From Planctomycetota bacterium (GTDB lineage Bacteria > Planctomycetota > Phycisphaerae > Phycisphaerales > Phycisphaeraceae): a stretch of DNA of 64,000 nt. The notes under the pieces were generated by a model. It made no database searches. It was not told the origin of the DNA and was given only the letters and a program-made list of their open reading frames with translations. The position numbers were made by a program, and so were the translations under genes. The stretch is taken from NCBI GenBank assembly GCA_016350165.1, contig CP066225.1:3100001-3164000 (forward strand), read 5' to 3'. Position 1 is the first letter of the stretch; the number at the start of each line of letters is the position of its first letter. Below are positions 9,971-18,311 of the stretch, piece after piece.

Positions 9971-10290
9971 GTGCTACTCAAACGTATCGATGGTTTTGAA
10001 GACGGTTAATAAAAGAGTGAGTTGTTTCACTGCAACGTATCGATGGTTGAGATCTGGGTGGTTCATGGTGTGGTGGAGAGTGGTGAGCATGGTGAGTGTG
10101 GCTCACCGGCTATTGGGGAATTGTTTCACTAAAGCGTATCGATGGGTGGGGAGAAATTCGATGAGTTGTTTCATTTTAGCGTATCGCTGGTTAGGGAGTG
10201 GTTGGCTTGTGGATGTGTGGTTATTGTCTAATAGATGGTTAGGTAGCGGTTGATTTTTGATCGTGAGTTTTGAGTCTAATCGAAGGTTAG
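9971..10290 (+). repeat. Degenerate tandem repeat with period about 48 bp
   Basis: A core resembling CGTATCGATGGTT recurs with its TGG/AGG at 9991, 10044, 10143, 10188, 10236 and 10284, giving spacings of 53, 99 (about two units), 45, 48 and 48 bp. Three copies are preceded by TTGTTTCAC/T. Because most spacings are multiples of three, a plus-strand frame translates several copies as a YRWLGSG-like peptide, but no start site, family match or codon signature supports a gene. Unit divergence and lack of constant spacers argue against CRISPR. Confidence 0.6.
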
Positions 10291-10655
10291 TCTTTGAAGT
10301 TGAGAGCTTTGAATTGGATTTGTTGGGTTTGTTTGTTGATGGTGATGTCGATTTGGCCGTGGGTGGAGATGCTGTAGTGATAGATGATTTGGTTGGGTTC
10401 TTCGGTTGTTGAGAGGAGGTAGAAAATCGTATCGTCTTGAATGGCGATATCTGGGTCGGTGGGTGGGAGTTTGTTTTCTTTGTGCATGTATTGCTGGAGT
10501 TCTGTGGTTAGGCGGCAGGCGGTTTGGATGTTGAGGGAGTGATGTGCTTTGGTGATTTGGTTGTGTAGTGCTTGTGCGAAATTGATGAATAGGGATAGGA
10601 GTAGGGTGAGAGTGAGGAAGAGGATGGCTTTGTTTTTGGTGAAGAGGTTTTTCAT
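10287..10655 (-). CDS. Small membrane-anchored protein of unknown function
   Basis: A 122-residue protein with a short basic N-terminus and one hydrophobic helix (about residues 9-28), followed by a polar domain with no known motif, so probably a signal-anchored periplasmic protein. Its ATG overlaps the TGA of the upstream zinc-ribbon gene (ATGA overlap at 10652-10655), which points to translational coupling. A fragment of the same 5' end, MKNLFTKNK, is repeated at 11668-11694, showing that this gene was once duplicated with its neighbour. Function unknown. Confidence 0.6.
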   Translation of the reverse strand: MKNLFTKNKAILFLTLTLLLSLFINFAQALHNQITKAHHSLNIQTACRLTTELQQYMHKENKLPPTDPDIAIQDDTIFYLLSTTEEPNQIIYHYSISTHGQIDITINKQTQQIQFKALNFKD

Positions 10656-11568
10656 GATGTTGAACTTGTGGGGTAGCTTGGGTTGTCGATGAGTTTGGTT
10701 AGCCCGGATTGGAGGGAGAGGAGGTTGAAGGGGATGAGCAGGATGAAGATGGCGAATGTGATGAAGACAGTGGGGATTGAGATGAGCATGTTGAGTATGT
10801 TAAAAATGCGTGAGATGTTGAGGTTTGGAAGGTTGTGCCTTGGATGAAGAAGGTGTTGATGAGGTTGAAGGTTGCGATGTAGGTCCAGCCGATGGTTAGG
10901 ATGCTCAGGGCGAAGGTGTTGCCTGAGGCGAGGATGTGGTGATTTGAATGGAAGGGTTTGAAGTTGAGCTGTTCGATGCATGCATAGAGCGCGTAGTGTG
11001 CGAGGAAGAAGGCGGTGGTGGTGGGGATGTAGAGGATTGTTTTACTGATGAAGATGACGTTTGTGTAGGTTTGTTGGGAGAAATCACCGAACGAGCTGAG
11101 GACGAGGAAGATGTAGAAAATGAATTGGAAGAAGAGGAGGGAGAGTGATGAGATTCTGAGGAGAGAAATAGCTTTCGGGACGGTGAAGAGCATTTTGTTG
11201 CGGGTGAGTTTGAACATGTTTGAGGTGTAGTTTGCGAAGATGAGCCAAATGACGAGGGAGGCGACGAGATTTAGGTTGGCTGCGTTTTCTGGGAGGATGA
11301 AGTTGTTGGTGATGAGAAGTGAGATGGCGAGGATGATGATGTAGATGGGGGTGAGTAGAAATTGGAGGTTGGCTTGTCGAAGGGTGCGTAGTTGTTTGGG
11401 GGCAGCGTAGCGGAGGAATTGTTGTTGGAGTGAGTGGTTGACGGGGTGGCCGCATTCGGGGCAGGGTTGTGAGGGTAGGAGGGTGCGGAGGTTGTAGTTA
11501 CATGAGGCGCAGTGAAAATCAATGTCGATGGGTTTATCGAATTGTGATTCGGTGGGTGCGATGATCAT
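10652..11568 (-). CDS. Zinc-ribbon multi-pass membrane protein, frameshifted (paralog 5)
   Basis: Fifth member of a tandem family. The N-terminus carries the zinc ribbon CASCNYNLRTL...CPECGHP (about residues 20-43) and several hydrophobic helices follow. The first frame reads to about 10807 and then continues as a non-hydrophobic Ser/Pro run ending at 10699. The expected last helix (IFNILNMLISIPTVF...LTKLID, like the ends of the sibling genes) lies in the -1 frame, which ends at 10652 with a TGA overlapping the next ATG. The switch falls at a run of five A at 10802-10806 (five T on the coding strand, context GCA TTT TTA AC). One missing base, a sequencing error or -1 slippage would each explain it. 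Function unknown. Confidence 0.65.
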
Positions 11569-11577
11569 GAGGTTAAT

Positions 11578-11694
11578 GTATCAGATTGTGAAACTTGTTT
11601 TATGAGTTCGGAAATTTTGAGGTGGAATTGGATGAGGTTGAGTGGGATGAGGAGGAGGAAGGATGCCTTTGTTTTTGGTGAAGAGGTTTTTCAT
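11578..11694 (-). pseudogene. Chimeric remnant: start of the small anchored gene fused to a zinc-ribbon paralog tail
   Basis: Ten bases after paralog 4 ends, the minus strand begins ATG with codons for MKNLFTKNK, nearly identical at DNA level to the start of the 10287-10655 gene. After about ten codons the sequence changes, and in another frame it encodes FLLLLIPLNLIQFHLKISEL, which matches the final helix and tail of the zinc-ribbon family. It looks like a deletion joining a lost copy of the small gene to the end of a lost paralog. Confidence 0.6.
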
Positions 11695-11703
11695 GATGCA
11701 GTT

Positions 11704-12663
11704 TTAGTTTGATTGTTGGATGATTTGGTTGATGTTGCGGCGGAGGGAGTGGGTGGGGATGAGGGTGAAGGTCAGGACGATGATGGTGAGGATGCTGATT
11801 GTGAAGCTGCTGTAGTTGTTGGTGAAGTTGAAGAGAATTGTTATGTAGTTGGGGATGAGGACGATGCGGTTATTAACTGCAGGAGAGCCATAAGTGTGGA
11901 AGTAGTACTGGCTGAAGGCGAGGCAGGCGAGTTGTAAGAGGTAGATGGTGAGTGTGAAACATGCGAAGAATATGAGGGGTTTTGTGTGTGAGTTTTTCTT
12001 ATGGGTGAAGGCGTATTTGGCGCAATGCCAAAGGTAGAGGAAGAGTGTGAGGTAGAGTGCGGAGGCGTAGGATGCGATACGGGTGCAGTAGATGAGGCCG
12101 TTGGTTGAGGCATATCTTGTTTTGAGAGGGGTGAGATAGATGATGAGGAGTGGGATGGCGATGAAGATCCATGTTTTGAGGAAAAAGCGTGAGCGGTTGG
12201 CGGGTCTTGTATTGATGAGGTTGTAGAAGATGACGAGGAGGTAGATGAGGGGGAGTGTGGAGAAGAATTGGGCTGCTTTGTGGGGTGGGAATAGTAGATT
12301 GATGGCTGAGTAGCCGAAGATTTCGTGGAGGGCGTTGTAGATGACATCAAGATGGCGGGTGAAGTAGTAGTTGTGGAGTTGCCAATTGAGGAAAGCGTGG
12401 GCGATCTGGAGGATGAGGACGATGATGATTGTGATGGTGATTTTGAGGAGTATGCGGCTGATGGTTTTGAGTTTGGGTGTGGGGGTGAGGTTGAGAGGTG
12501 GGATGGGTTTTTGGTTGAGTTGATCGATTGTTTGATAGATTGGATGGCCACATTCGGGGCAAGGTTGAGAGGGAGTGAGGGTGCGGAGGTTGTAGGTGCA
12601 TGAGACGCAGTGAAGGTCTATGTCTAATGGCTGATTAGATTGGGTATCGATGAGTTTGGGCAT
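11704..12663 (-). CDS. Zinc-ribbon multi-pass membrane protein (paralog 4)
   Basis: A 319-residue protein with an N-terminal zinc ribbon CVSCTYNLRTL...CPECGHP (residues about 19-42), a basic linker, then about six hydrophobic helices and a short basic C-terminus (FTLIPTHSLRRNINQIIQQ). The zinc ribbon likely faces the cytoplasm. The next gene upstream ends only 3 bp away, so the array is one operon. I recognise the Cys-x-x-Cys-x-Tyr-Asn-Leu-Arg-Thr-Leu style as common in planctomycete proteins, but not a named function. Confidence 0.75.
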   Translation of the reverse strand: MPKLIDTQSNQPLDIDLHCVSCTYNLRTLTPSQPCPECGHPIYQTIDQLNQKPIPPLNLTPTPKLKTISRILLKITITIIIVLILQIAHAFLNWQLHNYYFTRHLDVIYNALHEIFGYSAINLLFPPHKAAQFFSTLPLIYLLVIFYNLINTRPANRSRFFLKTWIFIAIPLLIIYLTPLKTRYASTNGLIYCTRIASYASALYLTLFLYLWHCAKYAFTHKKNSHTKPLIFFACFTLTIYLLQLACLAFSQYYFHTYGSPAVNNRIVLIPNYITILFNFTNNYSSFTISILTIIVLTFTLIPTHSLRRNINQIIQQSN

Positions 12664-12666
12664 GGG

Positions 12667-13596
12667 TTATGTTGTGGTGGTGTTTTGTGGGTGATGGTTA
12701 ATGAGTTTACTGAGGATGCGGCGGAAATAGAAGAGGGTGATGGGAGTGAGAATGAAGAGGATGAAGAGGAGGGTGTAGCCGATGACGGACGAGTAGTTCA
12801 TAAGGTCGTCTAGAGGTTTGAAGAAGCGATCAAAGGCATCGAGTTGGAGTTCATAGACGATAATGGTTCGAGCGTGGGTAAAGGTTAAGAGGAGGGCGAA
12901 GAAGATGGTGACGAGCAGGTATGTGTAGGTGGAGATTTTGGTGAGGAGTTTGTGTTTGTCGGGCATTGAGCCGAGGGAGAGGGCGGCGAGAAATGAGAAG
13001 AGGATGATGAGGCTGACGCCGAAGCTGAGGATGAGTGGTGGGGTGATGAGTGCGGAGAGATGAGTGGTTTGTGTGAGTGATAATTGCTGATATTCGTAGA
13101 TTTTGAGATCGATTAATGATTCGATGGTGACTTGTGCGAGAACTGTGAGGAAGAAGATGAGGTTTGCGACGCGGAGGGTTTTGATGGCTCGGGGTTTGAT
13201 GTATTTGAGATGAGGGAGGTTTGTTAGGCGGAAGAAGTTGAAGATGATGAAGGCGATGATGGGGACGATGGTGATGTTGATGAAGAGATCTTGATAGGCT
13301 GAGTTGGTGAGGAGGTTGAAGTAGCTGAGTTCGAGGACGATGAGCAAGGGTAGGAAGCAGTAGATGGGAGCGAGCAGGAGATGGGTGATTGAGCGGCGGA
13401 GGGTTTTGAGTTGAGTGAGTGGTGCGAGGCAGAGGTAGGGTTCCTGTAGGGTGCTGATGACGGGGTGTTCGCACTCAGGGCAGAGGTGCTTTGTGGTAAG
13501 AGTGCGGAGATTGTAATCACATTTAATGCAGTTAACATCAATATCTAATGGTTGATTAGACGTTAGATCGATGTAGCTGGTTTGGGTTATGTTCAT
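12667..13596 (-). CDS. Zinc-ribbon multi-pass membrane protein (paralog 3)
   Basis: A 309-residue sibling of its neighbours: zinc ribbon CIKCDYNLRTL...CPECEHP (about residues 23-46), then the shared linker YLCLAPLTQLKTLRR, then about six hydrophobic segments ending LFYFRRILSKLINHH. The linker YLCxAxxxxLKTLR/KSLR is common to paralogs 1, 2 and 3, making them closer to each other than to 4 and 5. It starts 7 bp after paralog 2 ends. Function unknown; the conserved domain order suggests a membrane regulator or transport-accessory role, which is speculation. Confidence 0.75.
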   Translation of the reverse strand: MNITQTSYIDLTSNQPLDIDVNCIKCDYNLRTLTTKHLCPECEHPVISTLQEPYLCLAPLTQLKTLRRSITHLLLAPIYCFLPLLIVLELSYFNLLTNSAYQDLFINITIVPIIAFIIFNFFRLTNLPHLKYIKPRAIKTLRVANLIFFLTVLAQVTIESLIDLKIYEYQQLSLTQTTHLSALITPPLILSFGVSLIILFSFLAALSLGSMPDKHKLLTKISTYTYLLVTIFFALLLTFTHARTIIVYELQLDAFDRFFKPLDDLMNYSSVIGYTLLFILFILTPITLFYFRRILSKLINHHPQNTTTT

Positions 13597-13603
13597 GGTG
13601 TGA

Positions 13604-14500
13604 TTAGCTGGTTTGGTTGTGTGAGTTAATAAGTTTGGTGATGTTACGACGGAAGAGGAAGGTGTAGAGGAGAGCGGAGCCTATGAGGGTGATGTCGATG
13701 AAGTAGAAGGTGTAGTGTGAGTATTGTCGAATAAAGGTGAGGAGTCTGTGGGGGTTGAATGTGGTGAGGTATCCACTGTTGTATTTATAGACATAGAGGC
13801 TGTAGAAGAGTTTTGCGATGAAGTGGATTGGAATGAAGATTGCGACGCAGAGTGTAAGGGCGAGAGCGAGGTAGCGTATAGGTGTGATGTGCTTAGAGGA
13901 TTTGTAGCCTAGGGAGAAAGTTGTGAGGAAGAGAAAGAAGAGGATGTATGTGAGGTAGATGGAGGTGTATTGGATGAAGCCATGGATTGTGGCGAGGTAG
14001 ATGTAGAAGGGTTCGTGAGGGTGTGAGAAGAAGGATATTTGTAATCCAGTCATGATGATGGAGGTGATGGCGGTGATGTGAAGCGTGAGTACTAGTTTGG
14101 GTTTGATTGGGCGGTATGGGTGTTTTTTAGAGGCATAAATGACGAAGAGGACGAGGTAGCTTTGAAGGGGGATGTAGGCGTAGAGGAAGGTCGTGATCCA
14201 TGGCATCATTGTTTGGATGTTTTGGGGACTGATGTTTATGAAGAAGATGCCTTGCGCGGTTTCGAGGCTGAAGATGAGGAGAGGTGCAATTAGGATGTTG
14301 AGCAAAAAGAAGCGGAGGGATTTGAGGTAGGGTAGAGGCGCGAAGCAGAGGTAGGGTTGCTTGAGTGTGTCTTGGATGGGGTGATCACACTCAGGGCAAG
14401 ATTGCGTGGAGGTGAGAGTGCGCAAGTTGTAATTGCAGTTAATGCAATGGAGGTTATGGGTGATGGGGGAGTCGATGTTTTGTGTGACTGTTTGTGGCAT
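13604..14500 (-). CDS. Zinc-ribbon multi-pass membrane protein (paralog 2)
   Basis: A 298-residue protein with zinc ribbon CINCNYNLRTL...CPECDHP (about residues 19-42), the linker YLCFAPLPYLKSLRF, and about six hydrophobic helices with the end LFRRNITKLINSHN. It has the same architecture as the adjacent genes, and it starts 15 bp after paralog 1 ends. The coding strand is strongly pyrimidine-rich (the plus strand is G-rich), as in the whole array, which produces many spurious open frames on other frames. Function unknown. Confidence 0.75.
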   Translation of the reverse strand: MPQTVTQNIDSPITHNLHCINCNYNLRTLTSTQSCPECDHPIQDTLKQPYLCFAPLPYLKSLRFFLLNILIAPLLIFSLETAQGIFFINISPQNIQTMMPWITTFLYAYIPLQSYLVLFVIYASKKHPYRPIKPKLVLTLHITAITSIIMTGLQISFFSHPHEPFYIYLATIHGFIQYTSIYLTYILFFLFLTTFSLGYKSSKHITPIRYLALALTLCVAIFIPIHFIAKLFYSLYVYKYNSGYLTTFNPHRLLTFIRQYSHYTFYFIDITLIGSALLYTFLFRRNITKLINSHNQTS

Positions 14501-14515
14501 CGTGGTGAGCTTGGG

Positions 14516-15478
14516 TTAGTTGTTGATGTTGGTGGTTTGATTTTTGATGAGTTTTTTGAGGTGAAGGCGGAAACGGAAGATATAGACGAGGGCGATGGTG
14601 AGGATGATGACGTTGAAGGTGTTGAAGAAAGGGGCTGAGTAGTGAAGTATACCTGAAAGGATGTTGATGAATTGGGGTGGTGTAGAGATGCGACCGGTGC
14701 TGAAGTATGGGTAAAGAATGAAGTGTTGAAAGAGGTCATTAAAGAGGTTAATGGCAAATGGAAGCAGGAAGAGGTATGCGAGGAGGCGGAGTGGTTTGGC
14801 GTGTGGTGAGGGGGTGTGGCCGAAGATGAAATGTGAGCAGAAACGGAAGAGTACGAAGTAAGTGATGTAGAAGGCTGAGAGGAACCAGAGTGTTTGGAAG
14901 GTGCGTAAGAGTGTGCTGGTCTCCATGAGGTGTTGTTCTTGGAAGACGATGTGGAAGAGTGCGATGATAATGGAGAGGATGATGACGAGGTATGGCCAGG
15001 CGATGAGAAAGGGGCGTTTGGGGCGTGCGGAGTTTTTCTTGGTGAGGAGGATGACGAAGGCGATGAAGTAGCATGAGATGAAGAGGGAGGTAAAGTAAGC
15101 GAAAGCGGCGGTGGTTCCGAGGAATTGGTCGAAGTTTGGGCGGAAGCCTGTGTAGGTCGTGATGATGTCGAGGACTTCGAATGAGAAGATGTTATCGATG
15201 CCGACGTGGTTGACGATGCAGATGAGGGCTTGGATGGTGTGGCAGAGGAGGAGGAGTGTGGTGGCGAAGAGGATGTTTGAGTAGGCGAAGTGGAGTGTTT
15301 TGAGGTAAGGGGTTGATGCGAAGCAGAGGTAGGTGCTATTGAGGGTTATGGAGATGGGGTGGCCACATTCTGGGCAGAGTTGTGAGGGGGTGAGGGTGCG
15401 AAGGTTGTAGTTGCAGTTGATGCAGACAAGGTCTTGGGTGATGGGAGCGTCTGGGGCGATATCGGTTGTGGTATTCAT
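14516..15478 (-). CDS. Zinc-ribbon multi-pass membrane protein (paralog 1, first of array)
   Basis: A 320-residue protein with zinc ribbon CINCNYNLRTL...CPECGHP (about residues 19-42), the linker YLCFASTPYLKTLHF, and about six hydrophobic helices, ending RFRLHLKKLIKNQ. It is the first gene of the five-paralog array and lies 87 bp after the DUF6268-like gene on the same strand, so the array may share its promoter or have its own in that gap. Function unknown. Confidence 0.75.
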   Translation of the reverse strand: MNTTTDIAPDAPITQDLVCINCNYNLRTLTPSQLCPECGHPISITLNSTYLCFASTPYLKTLHFAYSNILFATTLLLLCHTIQALICIVNHVGIDNIFSFEVLDIITTYTGFRPNFDQFLGTTAAFAYFTSLFISCYFIAFVILLTKKNSARPKRPFLIAWPYLVIILSIIIALFHIVFQEQHLMETSTLLRTFQTLWFLSAFYITYFVLFRFCSHFIFGHTPSPHAKPLRLLAYLFLLPFAINLFNDLFQHFILYPYFSTGRISTPPQFINILSGILHYSAPFFNTFNVIILTIALVYIFRFRLHLKKLIKNQTTNINN

Positions 15479-15565
15479 GGTTTTGCTTTGGCGTGTGGGG
15501 ATAGCGTTGCGTTGTTATAAATTAGACGCAGTTGAGGGGTGATTGTTGCAGTGAAATGAAGAGAA

Positions 15566-16537
15566 TTAGAAGTCGGCGTGCAGGTTGAGGAAGACGGCGA
15601 CGTTGTCGTCGGGGCGAACGACAGTGTTAAGGTTGCGGAAGTCGAAGCCGGTGGCGAATTGTTGGCCGAAGGCGAAGCCTGCTCCTGCTTCGAATTGGAT
15701 TTTTTTTGTGATGTTCCAAGCGAAGCCGCCGCCTGCGATGTTGTACATGTAGAAGAGGCGAGTTCTGCCTTGGTTGTTTTGGAAGAAGCCTTCGGTGGAG
15801 TTGTCGAAGTTGAGGAAGAGTTCGAAATTTTTGGTTGGGAAGTAGGAGGCGCGTACGTCGGCGCCGATGACTTGTCCGCCGAGCATGATGCCTGCGCCGC
15901 CTTTGATTTGGAATTGTTCGTTTGGTTTCCAGTTGAGTTGGTTGTAGAAGCCGAGGACGTATTGGAATTGTGGTGAGACGAAGTGGTAGTACTGAATGAA
16001 GGGTAGAGGGACGTCTGGGAAGATGTCACGGTTGCCGTCGAATGAAACGCCGACGGAGACTTGTTGTGTGGGTGAGAGGTGATAGTTGAGCATGAGGGTG
16101 CCCATGCCGTAGTAGGATTGGAGGTTTGAGAAGTGGCCGTCGTTTGCGGTACCGATGCCTGCGGTGAGTGCGAGGTCCCAGTTGGTGAAGATTTCGCCGA
16201 ATTCATAGGAGAGGCCGAGGTTGTAGTTGTAGAGTGCATCGGGGATGACGTTGGAAGGTGAGTCGATGAGGAGGGTGTGCAGTTCGTAGCCTAGATGGAT
16301 TTGGGGGAGGTTGAGTTTGTCGAGCTTGCCGCGTGCATCGGACCAGAGATAGAAGATGTCGATGGCTTGGTCGGAGTCGGTGTTGTTGCCGAAGATTGAG
16401 AAGGCGCCGTTGCGGGATTGAACTTCGGTGTCTTCGGGGAATGGGATGAGATAAAGTTGTGGGCCTGTTTGAGCGTGAAGTGTGGAGATGGAGAAGAGTG
16501 AGAGTAAGAGAAAGGTTGAAAGGAATCGAAGTTGCAT
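15566..16537 (-). CDS. DUF6268-like outer-membrane beta-barrel protein
   Basis: A 323-residue protein with a Sec signal peptide (basic start, hydrophobic stretch, AQ-T cleavage site near residue 23: STLHAQTG). The mature part is rich in alternating aromatic and polar strands (for example VSVGVSFDGNRDIFPDVPL, IQFEAGAGFAFGQQF) and ends in an aromatic C-terminal residue (LHADF), the usual signature of an outer-membrane beta-barrel. I assign it to the DUF6268 type from overall resemblance only. It lies upstream of the zinc-ribbon array on the same strand. Substrate or partner unknown. Confidence 0.65.
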   Translation of the reverse strand: MQLRFLSTFLLLSLFSISTLHAQTGPQLYLIPFPEDTEVQSRNGAFSIFGNNTDSDQAIDIFYLWSDARGKLDKLNLPQIHLGYELHTLLIDSPSNVIPDALYNYNLGLSYEFGEIFTNWDLALTAGIGTANDGHFSNLQSYYGMGTLMLNYHLSPTQQVSVGVSFDGNRDIFPDVPLPFIQYYHFVSPQFQYVLGFYNQLNWKPNEQFQIKGGAGIMLGGQVIGADVRASYFPTKNFELFLNFDNSTEGFFQNNQGRTRLFYMYNIAGGGFAWNITKKIQFEAGAGFAFGQQFATGFDFRNLNTVVRPDDNVAVFLNLHADF

Positions 16538-16832
16538 CGGATGTATCCGTCATGGATGGGGGATGAGGATGAATCACGATTGAGGAGGCAGGCGAGTGGT
16601 GAGGTCATTGGGGATTGAGTTATTGGTATATATCGTGCTGTGTAGGGTGATGTGTTTAAAAGAGACAAAAAGTACTGTTTATATAGGGGGAGCGGAGATA
16701 TGATGGAGAATGAGTACTTATTTGGTTGAGTAAAGTTGTGATTGCGGCCTGTGTGATTTGTTTTTATTGAGACGTGATTCAGTTCTGATTTTCATTTGAT
16801 TTTGTGATTAATAGCAGGTGAGGTTGTATGCG

Positions 16833-17489
16833 ATGCGTGAAGGTGAAGAAGAGCAAGGCATGATTGGCTTGGCGAGTGAGGAGAGTGATGGGTGTGCGCT
16901 GATTAGTGATGGCGGCGGTGATGGAGGTGGGGCCGCGATGGGTGAAGGGGATGGTGATGGAGATGGAGATGATGGGCGTGAGCGTAAAATGTGGTTGGAG
17001 GTTATGGAGCAACGATTTTATGGTGGTGGGCGAGGGGAAGGGGCAGGTGGGATATTGCTATATGTTTGTGAGGTGTATGTGGAGGGGATTGATGTAAGTG
17101 TCGGGAGGGTGAGTTTGCGAATGGTGAAGGGGAGAGGCGAGCGTGGGAAGCGAGTAAGTGAGGAGATGGGAGATGTTGAATGTGGTGGTGTGATGAATGA
17201 TTTACTAAGGTTTGGTGGCCATTTGGGGTATCGAATATGGGAACCTTATAGAGGAAAAGGGTTTGGTACGCGTGCGGTTAGAATGGGTGTTCGAGTACTG
17301 TCTAACTATGGATTAGATGAGGTTTTGATTGTGACGGGGATAGATAATGATTCGTCTAAGCGTGTGATAGATAAGGTTGGGGGTGAATTTGTAGAGGTGG
17401 TAAAACTGGTGGGATGCAAGGGATTGGGGGATGAAGAAGGGAAGGTTGATGAGGATGATGAGATGGGGTTGTGGCGAGTGAAGTGCTAA
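16833..17489 (+). CDS. GNAT family N-acetyltransferase (COG3981-like)
   Basis: A 218-residue protein, chosen to start at ATG 16833 because GAGG lies 9 nt before it (a GTG at 16818 would add five residues). The C-terminal half has the GNAT acetyl-CoA signature: GGHLGYRIWEPYRGKGFGTRA (motif A, with the R-G-K-G-F-G pyrophosphate loop), followed by DEVLIVTGIDNDSSKRVIDKVGG (motif B, Asn and Ser/Lys typical of this subgroup). The N-terminal 50 residues are unusually Gly/Asp/Glu-rich (GEGDGDGDGDDG), from a G-rich plus strand. Acceptor substrate unknown. It converges on the nitroreductase gene with a shared terminator. Confidence 0.75.
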   Translation: MREGEEEQGMIGLASEESDGCALISDGGGDGGGAAMGEGDGDGDGDDGRERKMWLEVMEQRFYGGGRGEGAGGILLYVCEVYVEGIDVSVGRVSLRMVKGRGERGKRVSEEMGDVECGGVMNDLLRFGGHLGYRIWEPYRGKGFGTRAVRMGVRVLSNYGLDEVLIVTGIDNDSSKRVIDKVGGEFVEVVKLVGCKGLGDEEGKVDEDDEMGLWRVKC

Positions 17490-17510
17490 AAAAGAGATAT
17501 ATTAAAAGTA

Positions 17511-17548
17511 ACAGCACCTGCGTTTATGAAAAGCGCAGGTGCTGTTTT
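17511..17548. terminator. Bidirectional terminator between convergent genes
   Basis: A perfect 12-bp stem, ACAGCACCTGCG (17511-17522) with CGCAGGTGCTGT (17534-17545), 11-nt loop, T run to 17548 on the plus strand. The upstream A-rich stretch gives a T-rich tail when read on the minus strand, so it can serve both the GNAT and nitroreductase genes. Confidence 0.85.
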
Positions 17549-17569
17549 ATGGTTGTAATTCTATTGATA

Positions 17570-18172
17570 TTAAAAAGTGTTTGAAAGGATGACTTCCTTT
17601 TGGGGAAGTTGTCCGGGACGAGGCCAGGCAGGTTCAGCCTTCTTGCCGATAGTGATCATCATACCGATGGTGTGATCCTCAGGCAGTTTTATGAGCTCTG
17701 AAACTTGTTTCGGATCGAAACCGATCATTGGGCAGGTGTCGTAGCCGAGCGCTTTAGCTGTAAGCATGACGGTTTGCGCGATGATGCCGGTGGAACGCAT
17801 GGCTTCATCACGTTGGAGTTCCGGCTTGCCTGAATAGAAAGAAGGGATCATGGGAACGATCATTTCACGAGCTGGCTCGGGCGCATCTTTCCAATAACGT
17901 TCAGGGTGCTTCTTCCATGCTTTCAGATCAGCACAGAGAATCAGGAGCATGGAAGCGTTAGTAACTTGAGCTTGATCCCATGCAGCTTCACGTATTTTGG
18001 TACGAAGCTTTTTGTCCTTGACGTCGATGATGCGCCAATTTTGAATGTTAAAAGAAGTTGGTGAAAGTAGTGCGTGCTCAAAGAGCTTTTTGCGATCTTC
18101 ATCGGGCATGACGTGATTGGCGTCATAGTGTTTGACGGATCGTCGTTCTGTGATTGCTTGTAATGTATCCAT
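17570..18172 (-). CDS. Nitroreductase family FMN oxidoreductase
   Basis: A 200-residue nitroreductase-fold flavoprotein, probably NAD(P)H-dependent. Seen: the N-terminal ITERRSVKHYD (the RRSVK/R phosphate-binding motif of FMN), SPTSFNIQNWR (SxxxxQxWR active-site helix) near residue 40, and the C-terminal segment LGYDTCPMIGFDPKQVSELI, followed by GMMITIGKKA. I chose the ATG at 18172 because GAGGA sits 8 nt before it; an ATG five codons earlier exists. Physiological substrate unknown. Ordinary length for the family. Confidence 0.88.
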   Translation of the reverse strand: MDTLQAITERRSVKHYDANHVMPDEDRKKLFEHALLSPTSFNIQNWRIIDVKDKKLRTKIREAAWDQAQVTNASMLLILCADLKAWKKHPERYWKDAPEPAREMIVPMIPSFYSGKPELQRDEAMRSTGIIAQTVMLTAKALGYDTCPMIGFDPKQVSELIKLPEDHTIGMMITIGKKAEPAWPRPGQLPQKEVILSNTF

Positions 18173-18240
18173 GTTGTTGGTCCTCATTTATCGTGCAGGT
18201 ACAACCATAGAGATCTGGAAAGTATTTCGCTTAAGTTTAG

Positions 18241-18272
18241 AAAAAAATAAAACCCCAGAATAGCTGGGGTTT
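18241..18272 (-). terminator. Intrinsic terminator after PEP-CTERM gene
   Basis: A 9-bp stem, AAACCCCAG (18250-18258) with CTGGGGTTT (18264-18272), loop of five. On the minus strand it is followed by TTTTATTTTTTT. Confidence 0.8.
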
Positions 18273-18311
18273 GTGTTAGTTGTATGCTAAATGTGAGGGT
18301 TATTGCAACAA

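Noticed and set aside
9891-10253. A 120-codon plus-strand frame with YRWLGSG-like repeats
   Set aside because: The repeat is explained by a near-48-bp DNA period. There is no ribosome site, no family match and an implausible Trp/Arg/Val-rich composition, so it is reported as a DNA repeat only.
9971-10290. Possible CRISPR array
   Set aside because: Repeats are degenerate and spacings vary (45-99 bp); no cas genes are near.
10700-16600. Many long frames on other strands and frames in the zinc-ribbon array and DUF6268 region
   Set aside because: They come from strong strand composition bias and read as low-complexity Ser/Thr/Pro/His or Glu/Val/Gly/Asp stretches. The multi-pass and beta-barrel proteins on the minus strand explain the region.
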